The notes: a model not told the origin generated them from the letters alone. Positions 24,173-36,938 are shown, counted from the stretch's first letter. The stretch is 64,000 nucleotides of DNA from Daucus carota subsp. sativus (GCF_001625215.2 NC_030384.2:37606390-37670389), one strand, 5' to 3'. Translations and numbers: made by a program.

Positions 24173-25363
24173 ATGAAGAACACTCATATATCCAAATCTC
24201 TCAATCTTCTCTATTCAATCCCCTCTGATGACAACAACATTGATGATTTCAATCCACTCTTTTCTCACCTAAATTCAACCCTTTTATCTTCTCATACAAA
24301 CCCTAACCAACCCATTTCAAAATCCAACAAAATTCTCAAACCCCATCTCAAATTCGGCTCAACTTCCATCTCCGTAGAGACCCAAACCACAAATCTTGAA
24401 AAACCCATTTCTCAGAATTGGATAAGAACAGGTAGCAAGGACGTACCAGTTGTTTTCAAGAATCTCTCTGTTTTGGAAAGGGCTCTTATTGGTGCTGGTG
24501 GCGGAGGGATTGCTGGGGCATTTACTTATGTATGTCTTCATCCACTTGATACTATTAAAACTAAGTTACAAGCAAAAGGGGCTAAAGATATGTATAATGG
24601 CACATTTGATGCAATTGCTAAAACTTTTCAAAGCAAAGGGATTTTGGGGTTTTATAGCGGGGTTTCTGCGGTAATTGTTGGGTCTACATTTTCATCTGCG
24701 ATGTATTTTGGTACTTGTGAGTTTGGGAAGTCTATTTTGTCGAAATTTGATTATCCAACTGTGCTTATTCCTCCAACTGCTGGGGCAATGGGGAATATTA
24801 TATCATCGGCTATTATGGTGCCTAAAGAATTGATTACACAACGAATGCAAACTGGGGCCAAGGGAAGGTCTTGGGAGGTTTTGTTGAGAATTCTAGAGAA
24901 AGATGGGTTTTTGGGTTTGTATGCTGGTTATTCTGCTACATTGTTGAGGAATTTGCCTGCAGGTGTGTTGAGTTATTCGTCGTTTGAGTACTTGAAAGCT
25001 GCAGTTTTAAGTAAAACAAACCAGACGAACTTGAACCCGTTACAGAGTGTTATATGTGGAGCTTTAGCTGGTGCTACCTCAGCTACGTTGACGACACCGT
25101 TGGATGTTGTTAAGACTCGACTGATGACTCAGGTTCATAGAGATACTGCTGCCGGAGTTTCGGCTACTGTGAAACAGATTTTAAGGGATGAAGGCTGGGT
25201 TGGTTTTACTCATGGAATGGGGCCTAGAGTTATCCACAGCGCTTGCTTTTCAGCTTTAGGGTACTTTGCCTTTGAGACAGCTAGGCTTGCAATTTTGCAT
25301 CAATATCTCAGTCAGAAGCAGCTTCGAGAAGATAATCTTGACCTAGCTGTTCCACATAAGTGA
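24173..25363 (+). CDS. MFL1: Mitoferrin-like carrier, chloroplast-targeted (MFL1-like)
   Basis: Intronless, 396 residues from ATG 24173 to TGA. Residues 1 to about 95 are Ser/Thr/Asn-rich with few acidic residues, like a chloroplast transit peptide. Three mitochondrial-carrier repeats follow, with signature motifs HPLDTIKTK (about 123-131), VPKELITQRM and TPLDVVKTRL, and six expected membrane helices with GAGGGGIAGA and SVICGALAGATSA at helix starts. The extra N-terminus and mitoferrin-like repeats match Arabidopsis MITOFERRINLIKE1, an inner-envelope carrier needed for normal chloroplast iron content. SAM carriers are the main alternative, since they share a similar fold and location. Downstream lies only a pseudogene. 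The sequence shows no regulatory element I would trust. Confidence 0.88.
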   Translation: MKNTHISKSLNLLYSIPSDDNNIDDFNPLFSHLNSTLLSSHTNPNQPISKSNKILKPHLKFGSTSISVETQTTNLEKPISQNWIRTGSKDVPVVFKNLSVLERALIGAGGGGIAGAFTYVCLHPLDTIKTKLQAKGAKDMYNGTFDAIAKTFQSKGILGFYSGVSAVIVGSTFSSAMYFGTCEFGKSILSKFDYPTVLIPPTAGAMGNIISSAIMVPKELITQRMQTGAKGRSWEVLLRILEKDGFLGLYAGYSATLLRNLPAGVLSYSSFEYLKAAVLSKTNQTNLNPLQSVICGALAGATSATLTTPLDVVKTRLMTQVHRDTAAGVSATVKQILRDEGWVGFTHGMGPRVIHSACFSALGYFAFETARLAILHQYLSQKQLREDNLDLAVPHK

Positions 25364-26044
25364 AGTGGCTGTGATCTCATGTTGCTACGCCCTGTAACCA
25401 TGTTGAGCTGGAATATTGTCAGTCATTGCCCTTATTCCATTTTTAATTCAGTATTATGACAATTGCATTCAGTTTCTTTTTATCGAGTCTTGCAGTATTT
25501 TAGTTGTCAGAGACATGAGCCTCTATGATGGCAATTTTTCCTTGTAGTGCTTTCCAGTGTATACAATTTCACTTAATGGTAAATAGAGGTTGTTCAGGAT
25601 ATGCAAGCATGAATGAAGATAATGTTTTATATGTCATGATCAAGATGGCTCAAGATTATTTTTTTTCCCTCTTGAGGAACATGTAGATTTACAGTTTACT
25701 AGACCTTTTGAGTACAGCTGCAGGTCCAACTCTCGTTAGTGTAGTTGTTGAATATAGCCTTGTCATTATTTCCTTCAATAGGTTGTGTATGGCTATATTT
25801 TATCTTACTTCACCCCCTTAATTAATTGTTCTATTTGTATTCACCTTGGTTGATAAAGAGAAATAGGAAGAAATAGGAGGAAACAGTAGGAGTTCTTTGT
25901 GTTTTTGACTTGACGTTTGCATGAGTCTTTATATACTATCGAACTTCCAAATATCCTACATTTCCAGCGCAATCCCTCCCTCAATTTGCATCCAAGAACA
26001 TTAAAAAACACATTTTGTATATACAATCATGTATTCACTTCTGT
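25364..26044 (+). other. 3' UTR of the carrier gene and spacer
   Basis: T-rich, typical of a plant 3' UTR, with no coding frame recognised. Confidence 0.45.
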
Positions 26045-26915
26045 TATGGCCTTTTCTCTTGTTCTTTCTCTCCTCTACTTGTTCAGTGTTTTCTCTCCCT
26101 CAAATAACTAGTGTCCAGGTTCCTCTAATTCTTCCCTATGTAATGGGGTTGGAAGAGATTGTTAAATGTCAACACTTGCTGATTTTCAGGTAACGTTACA
26201 TCATTTTTTGATTTAATCGTGTAATTGCATTTGAATCACTTGAATATTTATTTGGGTATGTCATGCCTACATTCCTGCACTGGTCTTCCAGATAAGGTTT
26301 CAACCCTCAGGATTCATTTCTTGATGTTGAATTGGATACCGATTTTGACTCATCTCTTGAAGAGATTAGTGGAAATCACATTAGTATTGATGCTAATACA
26401 AACTCTGGTGAGCTTCTGTTGATGTATCTTCACTAGGATTTCATCTTAATAGCGGTGAATTGACTGCTTGGACTGAGTATAGAAATCCGGTGAAGAAAAC
26501 TAGAGTTTGGCTTGGAAGAAATTACGAGGTTAGGTCATCAAGCTCTGTTCTCGAATCTGTAATTGACCTCGTAAAGCACTTGAAAGAGTTTATGCATTTG
26601 GGATATTCAGTGGCTAATAGGAGAGGTTCAGCTGTTCATTTTGTTAAAGAATAGAAATTTACAACTTTTGAGGTTATCTTCGGAATTGCAACCGGAAACA
26701 ATTCAAGAAGATGAGAGTTCGAGTTGTTGGGTAGGAGGCACGAGTAGTGAAATAACAAGTAACAACAGAGTTTAATCATATCGTTGCAGAGACAGAAAAA
26801 AAACTTCTGATCGTACTTGGTTTGAAAGGGATAGCTCTGCATATGCTTGTGCTTTTTTTGAATCGGTGCTTGCAGTTCTTGTCTTGTCTGGTGCGGTATA
26901 TTCAAATAGGATGCT
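26045..26915 (+). pseudogene. L-type lectin receptor kinase fragment, broken
   Basis: Traces of an L-type lectin receptor gene read in pieces. There is a signal-peptide-like start (MAFSLVLSLLYLFSVF, 26045), then stops. At about 26313-26425 is the legume-lectin core DVELDTDFDSSLEEISGNHI with SIDANTNS. At about 26455-26655 is SGELTAWTEYRNPVKKTRVWL, then VLESVIDL and KEFMHLGYSVANRRGSAVH, ending in a stop. Past about 26680 come remnants of the stalk and membrane segment (VLAVLVLSGAVYSNR). Intact genes have about 250 residues of lectin domain, a membrane helix and a kinase. Here most of the first lectin half and the whole kinase are missing, with frame changes between pieces. The family motifs FDTDFDP..GDISGNHIGID and SG.LTAWIEYR..VK are clear. 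Confidence 0.75.
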
Positions 26916-27850
26916 TTTTTTTATAAAAATTATCTTTTGAAACTATGCCATCCAGTTAAAAATGTGTTGGAATCTTGATGTATTTAACTATATTTTAAAT
27001 TATCTTCAATAATTAGATAGTTTGCCATTAAAATTTTAAATTATGTTTAAGAATATCCGATGATATTTAATTTAAATCGTTTAAAATACATCAGATTTGG
27101 AAAGTATTGAAAAGTTGATGAAATTTTTTTATTGTAATGTCGGATTTATGATATTGTTATGTTTGTGGAAATCACTCCACAATGTTTTGATTGTGTTCTA
27201 TATCATTGATCCATAACATCTTATCTCGAATCCGTTATGTTCGGCATAATATAAAAATCAAAATCACCTCTAATTTATTAAAATTCATAAATTATTATTA
27301 ATTTATTAAAATTTGGAATATCTCCTAAATTCGGATATTAATATACAACCCTCAGTAGAAAAATTGGTAAAATCAAAATATATAAACCCAATTCTTGCAT
27401 CGGAATGTGTGAAAATTGGCTCGTCCGGGCTCTCTCGTTAACGAGGTCGTTTGACTAAACTTAAAAAAAACGACTCTTTAAATAGACCAGAAGTGAGAGG
27501 TTAATTAAGATTTTTATAAGTAATTAAACAACTTAGGAAAAAAAAGTAGTCTGAAAAAAATTAGCATTTTCAATTTTTTATAAATTTTTCTTCTTTTTTC
27601 GCAAACAGGCTCGTCAAAAAAAGCAAGAAGCCTCAAATAAACAAGCACGGCATGTATTCGCGACATACATCAGTTCTACCGATATAAATTAATAAATAAA
27701 TATCATTATAAAATTTTGTTTAAATTTAAATAAATTTTAATTTGATCATCGAGAGTCAAGACCTCGACCCATAACTAAAATTATTGGCGAATGGCGATAT
27801 AATTGGTCGTATTTCCTACTGATTTATTCTGTATTTTTCAACTCTGATTT
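26916..27850. other. AT-rich spacer upstream of the PHD gene
   Basis: No gene or element recognised. Contains scattered AAAATTTATTAAAATT-like repeats. Confidence 0.45.
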
Positions 27851-27900
27851 ACTTTGTCGACAGTCCACAGAGACATCACACCTCTCTCCCCCCTCCCCCT

Positions 27901-27923
27901 CACTCTCTCTCTCTCTCTCTCTC
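27901..27923 (+). repeat. (CT)n microsatellite in PHD gene leader
   Basis: A run of CT dinucleotides about 80 bp upstream of the predicted ATG, within a pyrimidine-rich 5' UTR. CT-rich leaders are common in plant genes. Confidence 0.8.
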
Positions 27924-28000
27924 GCACACACAGTAATTTCAATATTTTCCCCGTCAAAGTCCGTCTTCCATCCAATGATTTGTCCCTAAATTCAAAGAAC

Positions 28001-31000
28001 ATGCCAGGACTACAGGTACTATTTCACACACATGCACATATTGGTTTTATGGGTTTCGAATTGAAGCTACGGATGTGTATAAGCCCTTTTTTTTTGTCAT
28101 AATACTACTTATTGGGGATTTCCTTTGTGAAATTTGTGAGTATACATGTTGAAATATCAAAAAGAATGCTCATTACGGTTGGCAAATGCTAAGCGCTAGA
28201 GAAGGGGGGTGTTTCTTTAAAAACACAGCCTTTAGAGACCCTGATTTTCGCGTTGAATGTGATGGGTTTTGTATTTCAGATGTAATTTTGCGATATTATC
28301 ATTGCGTTTTTGACCCTTTTGCTTGTTAGACTAGTATTGTTACTGAGTTTTTGACATTGTGTGCTAATTGCTATGGCATTGTGCCATCTATCATCCAGCC
28401 TTAAGAAATGTAATATACTAATATGGGTGTTTATATTATCACATGCCTAAATTGGTGTTAATTGCTTATGATTATCAAAGTACTTCCGTGTAAAACATAT
28501 TTCAATGCAAAATATTGTCAATATATGCCAACAACAAGATAGGCCTGTCTTTTAAGTATTAATACTCCTGCAAAATCAGGACTTGCATATGTGGTAGCAA
28601 CAAGATAGGCCATGCTTTGTAAGTGTAACTACAAGGAAATGAGGACATGCACAGGGGCTGATTGGGATTTTTTCTTTCAGGGAAGTAAATTTTGACAAGC
28701 GCCCTTATATGTTTTAAATTTTATTGGGGGGGGGGGGGGGATTTCATAAAGATTTTAATGGTAAAAAAAGTTTAATATTTTTTTTGAAGAGAAAGGTTTC
28801 CCGCATGCCCTGGACATGCGCATATGCAAGTAACAAGAACCGCTTTGTCTTGTAAGTATTAATACTAAAATGAGAGCTTGGGCTCCCTGTCCTTAAATTG
28901 TGTTTATTCTATTTGTTATAGATTATTAAAAGGTTTCATTCTAATGCTTACTTTTGGATGATCAAATAGAATTGAAGATCTTATTTAAGAGGAAAGAATA
29001 CATGATATAAATAAAGATTGGAACATGTTAATTAGCTTTCCTCCATTTCCTTTTAGGTTTTGGCAATCATTATTAGATCGTGTTTCCACTTTGTACTGAT
29101 TTCTAGTTGGCTCTTCTGACTTCTCCCTCTTTGTTGCTTACTTCATCTCTAATTGACTAGTATCATTTCTTTTTTTTTGAATTTATCTCATTTATATTAC
29201 GTGGTGATTATCTCCTTATTATTTTTTGTTCTAATATTTTTTAGCAATTATATAATTGGATAAAAATTGTATTTAATTATAGGTTTGAGTCATATACTTT
29301 TTTATACTATCAACGAGGACCTCACAAACAGTGGCGATTCAAGGATTTTGCAAATGGGGGTACAAGACGTTCAAAAAGATTCGCTTAAGTGAAATTTAAT
29401 ACATGTCAAATGACACTTATACTTTTCCCCTACGAGTTTTCATCGACTGAAATCGATGTATTATAGCATTATTTCTAGAATTGGAAGCTAAATTTCTCTC
29501 AATAAAACATACTAAACAATCATTAAGCAACTCATCCCCATACTATTACACAGACACTAGCTAAGAGTATCTTAGAGAGAAGAAGAGCACCAACAGTTTA
29601 CCCCTCTGTAAGTCTGTATTCGTGTTATAAATGGGAATATGGGGTTGCAGCTGTGATAGTGGGTTAATATAATTCATATAGTGTTAAAAGTTTCATTTTT
29701 ATATATTTTTAAATAATGGGGTGACAATTGTTGCCCCTGCCTTGCTTCTAGAATCGCCTCTGCTGACAAACCTTCATACTCTGATTATATATATGTAGGA
29801 GATAAGTGGACCCTTTTAGTTAACACTGCAAAAACAAGTGAAAGAAGAATCTAAGATATAAATTGAGATTCTCTGATAGATATTTAGTGTTTATATTTTA
29901 AACTTCTGCTAGGGCTGGGCAAACCGCACGGAAATGTAATAGTTTGTATATTTATTAGTATCTTGAAGAACTTTTAGTTTTAAATTATTATTAGAGGGTT
30001 CCTTCTGGTTTGGAACTCCTTGTAGTTGGCAAGAATTTTAGATTTTGATGTTCATCTGGGTTCTGTCATTTGTGTTTGTCATCTATTTTTATTAACAGGT
30101 TACAGAACCCTAAAACCTAAAAGAAGAAAATCTGAATTGAGCGGAGAGTACTGCTGGAGAGCGCACTTATATAGTATCTATCCTCAATGCCAGACAAAAA
30201 GCATTGTGACATCAAACCTTTAAAAATGTTATTTAACAGTTCAAATAACATGGCGTTCGAAATGGTGTCTTTGCTGTCTTGCAATATAATCTTTCTTAAA
30301 AAGAAAATTTTCCTCAGGTGAGGGTTACATCTGAAATGAAAGAAGAGGGTCGTGTAGGAGTAAACATATATGTTAAGCTTTAAAATTCTCAATTGTGACC
30401 TGTTTAAAAATACAGAAGGTTGGTATACGAGATAGATCTTGTCTAAGAATGAAATATATTGAATTCAAGATAACAAAATTTTTTTTGAAGCGCCAAGCAT
30501 ATTTCTCAAATCATTCTTGATATGCTAATAGAAATTCAATAAATTTGTTATCTATGTTAACAGGACTCCGCTAAGAGGGTCCAAAATGGATACGTGCCCA
30601 AGTACAATATCTTAATATTTTACATGTTCATGGCCTAAAATAAGTGTCGGAGTGGCACTTGAGACAAAATGAAGAGTCAGGCGAACATAGGTTGTTATGA
30701 TCGTTTTGTCCTATATGTTAAGGATCTTTTGTCAAATGCAGCAGTGGACTTACAACTTCAGCTTTCTCCTTTCATTTGTTAAGTTTTGTCATTATTTACA
30801 TTTCTGTACACAATATTTTATGCAGGAGACTGTTTGCCAGACTTGTGGCGACGAAGGCTTTTCAGAAGCTATAGTTATTTGCGTCAAGTGTCATGATGCC
30901 GGGGAACACCGGTAATGCTACCATTCGTTATGTCTATTTACTTGTATTTGTTCATGATAAGTTGCTGCAAATCTTTCTTTATTGTGGTGGGCCCAAAATG

Positions 31001-34000
31001 GGATAAAATATTCAAAGACGTAAATGTGATTGCATCACAGTAAAACGTTAATCATGTTAAAGCACGTTCGCCTTTCCTTATTCGTGGGAAAGAAGTAGGT
31101 TATCTTCAGAATAAAAAAACACGCCTTTATGAGTTGAAATGGGCTTAAGCCCCACATATGTTTCCAATTAAGGTGCAACAAGCTTTTTCTGAAAATAAGT
31201 ACTTATTTCTGTAAAATAAGATAAGGCGGACGGGCATTTTATTAGTAATGGCATAAGAATCTAGCTGTAGTTATTATGGGGATATTTGGCTTGAGTTATA
31301 TTACAAAAATAAGTGCTTATTTTGAATAAAAATTTCACAAACATACTCTTTTCCGGAATTAAGTAATTAAGGAGCATTTAACATCCCTTTTATTTGCAGA
31401 AACAAGTTTATTTTCAGAAAAGATTACACATTTGCATACTTCAGGAATAAGCTGACTTATTTCTGAAAATAAGGTATTCCACGGGGCCTATGTAGTCATA
31501 TATAGTCAGATCTTTAAGATCTAAGGAGATAATTTATTACTCCCTCTGTCCCTCTAGGTTCTTTACAGTTTCCTCTTTTGGACGTCCCACTCATTTCTTT
31601 ACATTACAAAACTTTCCTAAAATAGTTAATGAGTCCCACCACTTTCCCATTTTTTCTTCCTTTTCACACTACTTTTACTCCACTATGTCCCTTTTATATA
31701 TTAAAAACACCGCTTCACCCACTTTTCTTTCTCTTTTTCACTACTTTATACATATTTCTTAACCTCCGTGCCCAAATTCAATGTAAAGAATTGAGGGGGA
31801 CGGAGGGAGTATATCTTACCCTTCATAATCTATATTTAAGTTTACATGAGTGCATTTTTCTTTACCAGAACACAGCGAATTGCATCTTTGATAAAAAAAT
31901 TTATCAACCTCATTTTTTGAACTTCATTTGTTTTGAAGGGGAGGGGAAGGTAGTTTTTTTATTGTAGCCGAGTTTACGTACTGCCTTGCACAATTAATCT
32001 CTATGTGAAGGAGATCAGGAGAATATACTTGGGATTAGTATATTGTATCAGTGTTAACCTCTAAGAGAAATGTGCTCATTACCATTACAGTATTTTCAGT
32101 TAGTTCTGGTTTAAATGGTTTAGGTGATTAGGTCTTGATTTATTAAAGGTTGTCCGTTAAAATGCATTTGCAAATGTCAATACTACGTAAATTTAATATG
32201 TATACATCTCTATTATGCATTGATATATGTGAGATTATAATCATAATTTTCTATCAAAGAATACTGACAAGGTTAAACCATAAAGCTCTACAATATATGA
32301 CACATATATAATTTTATATGTATATAAAGGACAGATATGTGTTCATTTTTTGTGGAATTACACATAAGATATTAGGTGGGTGGAGTTGCTGACCATAGAT
32401 ATTAGGCAGGGAAGTAAAAAGGGTGAACTTGATGTAAAAAATATAGAGCTTATTGCAATTCGCACCCCTAGACTTTGGCCCAAAAACATTTTAGTATGCA
32501 AACTTTAGATAATTGCACTTCGCCACCCACAGGTATTTTGTGCGCGGCAATTCTCACCCTTTCCGTCAACCTCCGTTAAATATTTGTGTTTAACGTTAAT
32601 TAAGGCATGGGTAAAATGGGAAAAACGTATTTTAAGGTCTTCTTCCCCATTTTAATGTATATAAACCCTAATTTCATGTTCATTAGCCCTAATTTACCAC
32701 CACTTTGTTCCATAACCGTTACGAAACCCAAAAATTCTCCATCCCCATCTGAATATACCCTCGAAACATTGGAACAAGGTAGTTATTGGACTATCCGATT
32801 GCGGTCAAACTCACTGTACTTAATTGATACTAATGCCTAAAATCTACAGAATGCTTCCAATTGGTGCAAGTAGTGCATTTATATTCACAAGCAAAGCATC
32901 TTACATGGAAGTGTTTCTTTCTACTTCATAACGTACATACACAAAGTAATGCTACTGCCATGGAACAGTAGAGACTCTTAGTTTTGGGTTTGAATCACCG
33001 TTAGTGTTTATAGCTGAGTTGAATCGCTGAGTAGTCTGTGTATAGCACCGAGTCACTTGATTTCTTTGAGTTTCGTTTCGTTTGAGTTTGCTGCAGAGTT
33101 GTTTTTTTACTAGTGTTGATTAATGTTTTGAGTTTGTAGATTTGTATGCGCCAGTGTAGTTTGTTTTGCTCTGCTGGTTTTTCGTCTTGTGGTTTCGTCG
33201 AGTTCAGCTAAGAGTTGTGTATTCTGCAGATTTGCCTAAGTCAGCTGAATTAACCCACTAATAGTGGGTTTGTTGTTTAATTTTTTTAAATATCATAATT
33301 ACCCTCAACTTTTTAACAGAACCGTTAAGTTTTGACGGAAAGGGTGGAAATTGCCGCGCACAAAATACCTGTGGGTGGCGAAGTGCAATTATCTAAAGTT
33401 TGCATACTAAAGTGTTTTTGGGCCGAAGTCTAGGGATGCGAATTGCAATAAGCTCAAAAATATATTACTTAAAGCTTTGAAGGAATCCTTGCAAATCAAT
33501 GGGACATTTCAAAAGAGTTATGGTTGCAAATGGAGAGAAACAGAGGGAGTATATGGTTTATTGCTTTTTCACCTAAAACTCAGCAAGAATCAATTTTCTT
33601 ATTTTCATCTACTGGTACCCCTCTACTTTTGGTAAAAGAGGTCGAAAATCCAAACTTTAGTGGAGGCGAGTTTGTCTTGATGTTCAATTTATGCAATTAT
33701 CTTTCCACTAAAATTAAGGGGGGGAAAATTCAATTTTTCAATATGTTCTTCAATACCATGGTCTTAGAAGTTAGAATTATCAACCATGTCTATTAAAGTA
33801 TTACTAATCTGTATCTAATGAAACAGTCAATAATACGGTTAAACAATTGAACGTTAATGGAAAATTTAAGCCTTTCTATAAATCGCCTTGCAATTTTTCT
33901 TAATAAAAGCACATTTAAAAATATGTATCTTTACAGCACCATTAGGGATTTTATCCAGAACAAAGGTCAAGAACAACTATAAGCTACTTGCATATTTGTA

Positions 34001-34963
34001 TATAAAGTACTATTTGGTCATGTCTACTTCTTATATTTATCTATGTTTGAAGTCTGTAAACATTTTTCTAATGGCTCCGTGTGTATTCAACAGTTACTGT
34101 TCTCCAGCATGGCCTAAAAACTTCGAGGATGACGTTGACTGGATATGCAGTGATTGCATACTGCATAATGCAGAACAGTCTATTTCAGCAAATCCTGTTT
34201 GTAGACATCCGAACGATGTTACAGAAATCGATTTGAGGGACACATGCATAGTTTCTCAGAAGGAGATACAGATAGGTGAAAGTATCGATGCTCTTCAACC
34301 CTGTAAGGTGCACCTGGAGGAGGTGCATCCGGAGGTTGACTTGGTTAAAAGCTCTCCTTTGGTTAAGAACAAACGTACTTCATGTTTAAACATGAATATT
34401 GATAACTTTCAGAAGTCTGTGCATGAAGAAATGCCAACTAGCAAAGATGAAGATTACTTGAGTGTTGAAGTTGGCAGCGGTGAGACTTCTCAGGCTATAA
34501 CAGATGATACATCAACTACTTTGGAAGCTTATGGTGTTGGCCAAGCACAACCATGCAGTGAACCAACATGGAGGTAAGATGGCTAGCTTATGAAGTATAT
34601 CTGTACTGTAGCATGAAACTCAATAGTCAAAAAAGAATGTGGCGCCTTATTTCATAACTTCTGTTAAATGTACAGAGGAGGTTTCAGTGTCTCCAGTGAC
34701 AATTTCTGCACAGTAATGAAATTGGCGTCTCATTTATCGAACATAGCATCAACTAAAGTATTTGAGGCAGCACAACAGTTCCCATCAGTGCTTCACTTGG
34801 ATATATATCCTAGGCTTCATATTTGGCCTAAATCATTCAGTAGATCAGAGCCAACTGGTGGACAAATTGGCATGTACTTCCTTCCTGAAACTGAAAGGTA
34901 GTTTAGTTAATGTTAATAATTAGTGTTGTTCGTAGATTCATCTTTCTTGCACTCTCTCTCTTT

Positions 34964-35006
<43 letters not shown>

Positions 35007-35375
35007 TACATACATGTGTGCGCGCGCACACGTATTAACATGTGTTCACATGAATTTCTACAGTGATGAATGCCTCTACAAAAGCCTGCTAGATCGCATG
35101 ATTGATGAAGATCTTGCACTCGTGGCTGTCATTGACAGTTTAGAACTATTGGTATTTACATCTCTTCGACTGCCCAAAGAATGTTGGAGTGAGTGCAAGC
35201 AGCTTCCATAAAGAAATAACATACATAATTATTATTAATTATGTTTCAGATTTGAATTTAACTATTTCACCTAAAATTTAATGAGATCTTGGATAATTAT
35301 TATGCAGGACTAGCGGAAAATTATTATCTTTGGGGTGTCTTGAAGAAAAGTTCCCCACTTAGTGGACCCTTGTGA
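28001..35375 (+). CDS. PHD-finger protein of the plant AIPP2-like type (6 exons)
   Basis: Exons 28001-28015, 30826-30911, 34094-34573, 34676-34897, 35064-35188 and 35308-35375 join in frame with GT-AG borders to give 331 residues. Exon 1 is only MPGLQ. The PHD finger spans exons 2-3: C9, C12, C24, C27, H33, C36, C52, C55 (VCQTCGDEGF ... HRYCSPAWPKNF ... WICSDC). After a polar linker, exons 4-6 carry the second conserved block: FEAAQQFPSVLHLDIYPRLH, WPKSF, EPT, IGMYFLPE, LYKSLLDRMIDEDLALVAVI, LLVFTS, YYLWGVL. This pairing of an atypical PHD with the C-terminal W-P-x-x-F / YLWG domain is that of plant AIPP2-type proteins, reported to read unmodified H3K4 and take part in transcriptional silencing. 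This protein is far shorter than AIPP2 itself (about 1,000 residues) and resembles the short members. The tiny first exon is the least certain part. Introns 1 (2.8 kb) and 2 (3.2 kb) are swollen by transposons. Confidence 0.85.
29329..29762. mobile_element. hAT-like MITE in PHD gene intron 1
   Basis: 434 bp with inverted ends CAGTGGCGATTCAAGGATTT and TTCTAGAATCGCCTCTG. Flanks CTCACAAA (29321-29328) and CTGACAAA (29763-29770) match at 7 of 8 bases. The CAGxGGCG end and 8-bp duplication fit the hAT superfamily. Confidence 0.8.
31540..31809. mobile_element. Stowaway MITE in PHD gene intron 2
   Basis: 270 bp with ends CTCCCTCTGTCCCTCTAGGT and AATTGAGGGGGACGGAGGGAG (the first base belongs to the arm), TA on both sides. 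An open frame of 112 codons overlaps it but is an artefact of the element. Confidence 0.9.
32446..33455. mobile_element. Mutator-like element with long inverted repeats in PHD gene intron 2
   Basis: 1,010 bp. Terminal inverted repeats of about 120 bp are nearly identical (start GAGCTTATTGCAATTCGCA; inner part includes GGTATTTTGTGCGCGGCAAT). The flanks are a perfect 9-bp duplication AAAAATATA (32437-32445 and 33456-33464). Long TIRs plus a 9-bp duplication are diagnostic of Mutator-like elements. No transposase is present. The interior has a 77-codon open frame of unknown origin. Confidence 0.93.
34966..35004. repeat. (AC)n microsatellite in PHD gene intron 4
   Basis: About 18 CA units followed by a short GTGTGCGCGCGCACAC palindromic stretch, 60 bp before the exon 5 acceptor. 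Confidence 0.9.
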
Positions 35376-36645
35376 TAGGGAGTTAATATTACCATCTCAG
35401 ATTATAAGGTAGCCTTGTAGCAGATTGCAGACTGTAGAATCCTCATACTACTCCAGGCAATGGTGGTATATTTCCATCCATCCGATTTGCTTTCTCTTCC
35501 AGCATGCTATTGCTTCTCTCTCCATTGGCATCACACCGTGCCTTATAGTACTTCCATATCCACCGGTGTTATCTATTTACAGATATCCAGTTGTATCGGT
35601 GCTGGTATTAATTTCATCAAAACATCCAAAGAGCAGTGACCTGTCCAGAAATATAAATTAGTAATTTAATTAAAATGATATAAATCAATGTTTTCACTAT
35701 AATTATGTGTTGTATAAATATTCCTAGTGGAAGAACTTTTGTTTAATTTTTGAGACATACAAGAAGCGGGGATGGTTGCCTGTATTAATTTTAACCTAAT
35801 TACAGATATGTCTGAATAATTTGGTTGCAGACCTTCACATTCTCTTTTTTGTATCTTTTGACAAGTGAGACCAATAGACATCTTTGGCTTACCAAATTAT
35901 ATTTCCACTAGCTCCTATCTCCTTCGGCACTGGGTAAGTAAGTCTTTGACATTTTGACCCTGATACGCTGTTACTAATGCTTGAAGTTATTACCTTGGGA
36001 TGCATTGGAGGAATTGATTTTTCATTCTTGGATGTTGATAACAAATAAAATGGAATTCTCTTTTGGCTATGTCCTCCTAATCTATAAATAATCAGAAGTA
36101 GTTAATAGACAGGGATTAGTAATTCTGACTTGCTCTTTGTTGATTCATACCTTAAGTTAAGTAGTATATGTGGTAAATGCTGAAGTGCAAGATCTAGAGA
36201 ATTTATGTCAAGTCAGTTGGGAGAATATAAATTCAGTGTTAACTTTTTCCTTTCCGTTCCTAGTTTTTTCTAAATCTTTCTTGAACCAACATTTTTTTCG
36301 GAATTAAATTTCTAACATCACATTTTCTTCCCAGCTTATAAGAAATTTTGAGTTTTACATTTCTACTGATATCACATGTTTCTTCTGAAAATCTACCTCT
36401 GCCAATATACTTTGACTGGGTGATCAAAAGAAACATCTCAATGTTTGTCATTTTGACAAATCAATAAATTATACACATTAATGTAGAAATTGTAGTGGGG
36501 GCAGGTTTGACAGTTGAGAGATGTGAAGTTTCTATAATGGATAAAAGTATATTAAAGAGTAAAGACTCCTCTCTACCTGCCATTGCTGCCACTATATAAA
36601 TCCTTAATTGCATGTAGGGTAGCATCCCCATATGTCAACATAGTA
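35376..36645. other. PHD gene 3' UTR and spacer
   Basis: AT-rich with no supported gene. Probably the 3' UTR for the first few hundred bases. Confidence 0.45.
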
Positions 36646-36938
36646 CTCCCTCCGTCCCCCTCAATTGTTTACATTGGAGGGGGACACGAACACCAAGACA
36701 ATGTATAAAAAATGAGTAAAGTTAGATGAAAAGTGGTGGGACCTATCAATATTTAATAATAGATTTGAGATAATGGAGGAAGATAGTGGGTGTAATAGTA
36801 GTTTTTATTGTTAAATATGAGATAGTAGGGGAAGATAGTGGGTGTAATGATGAGAAAAACTTACTATTTATAGTAACGTAAAGAAATGAGAGGGACATCC
36901 CAAAATAGTAACCGTAGAAATGAGAGGGACAGAGGGAG
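36646..36938. mobile_element. Stowaway MITE, sister of the one at 51346
   Basis: 293 bp with ends CTCCCTCCGTCCCCCTCAAT and GAGAGGGACAGAGGGAG, TA on both sides. It shares interior sequence (GGAGGGGGACAC..ACCAAGACAATGTATAAAA) with the element at 51346-51599. Confidence 0.92.

Noticed and set aside
31177-31495. Possible further MITE in PHD gene intron 2 with AATAAGTACTTATT words
   Set aside because: Foldback words are present, but no matching termini or target duplication could be set.
31629-31967. 112-codon frame, Phe/Pro-rich
   Set aside because: Runs through a Stowaway MITE in an intron of the PHD gene.
32607-32840. 77-codon frame inside the 1-kb Mutator-like element
   Set aside because: No similarity recognised; could be a captured gene piece but nothing supports it.
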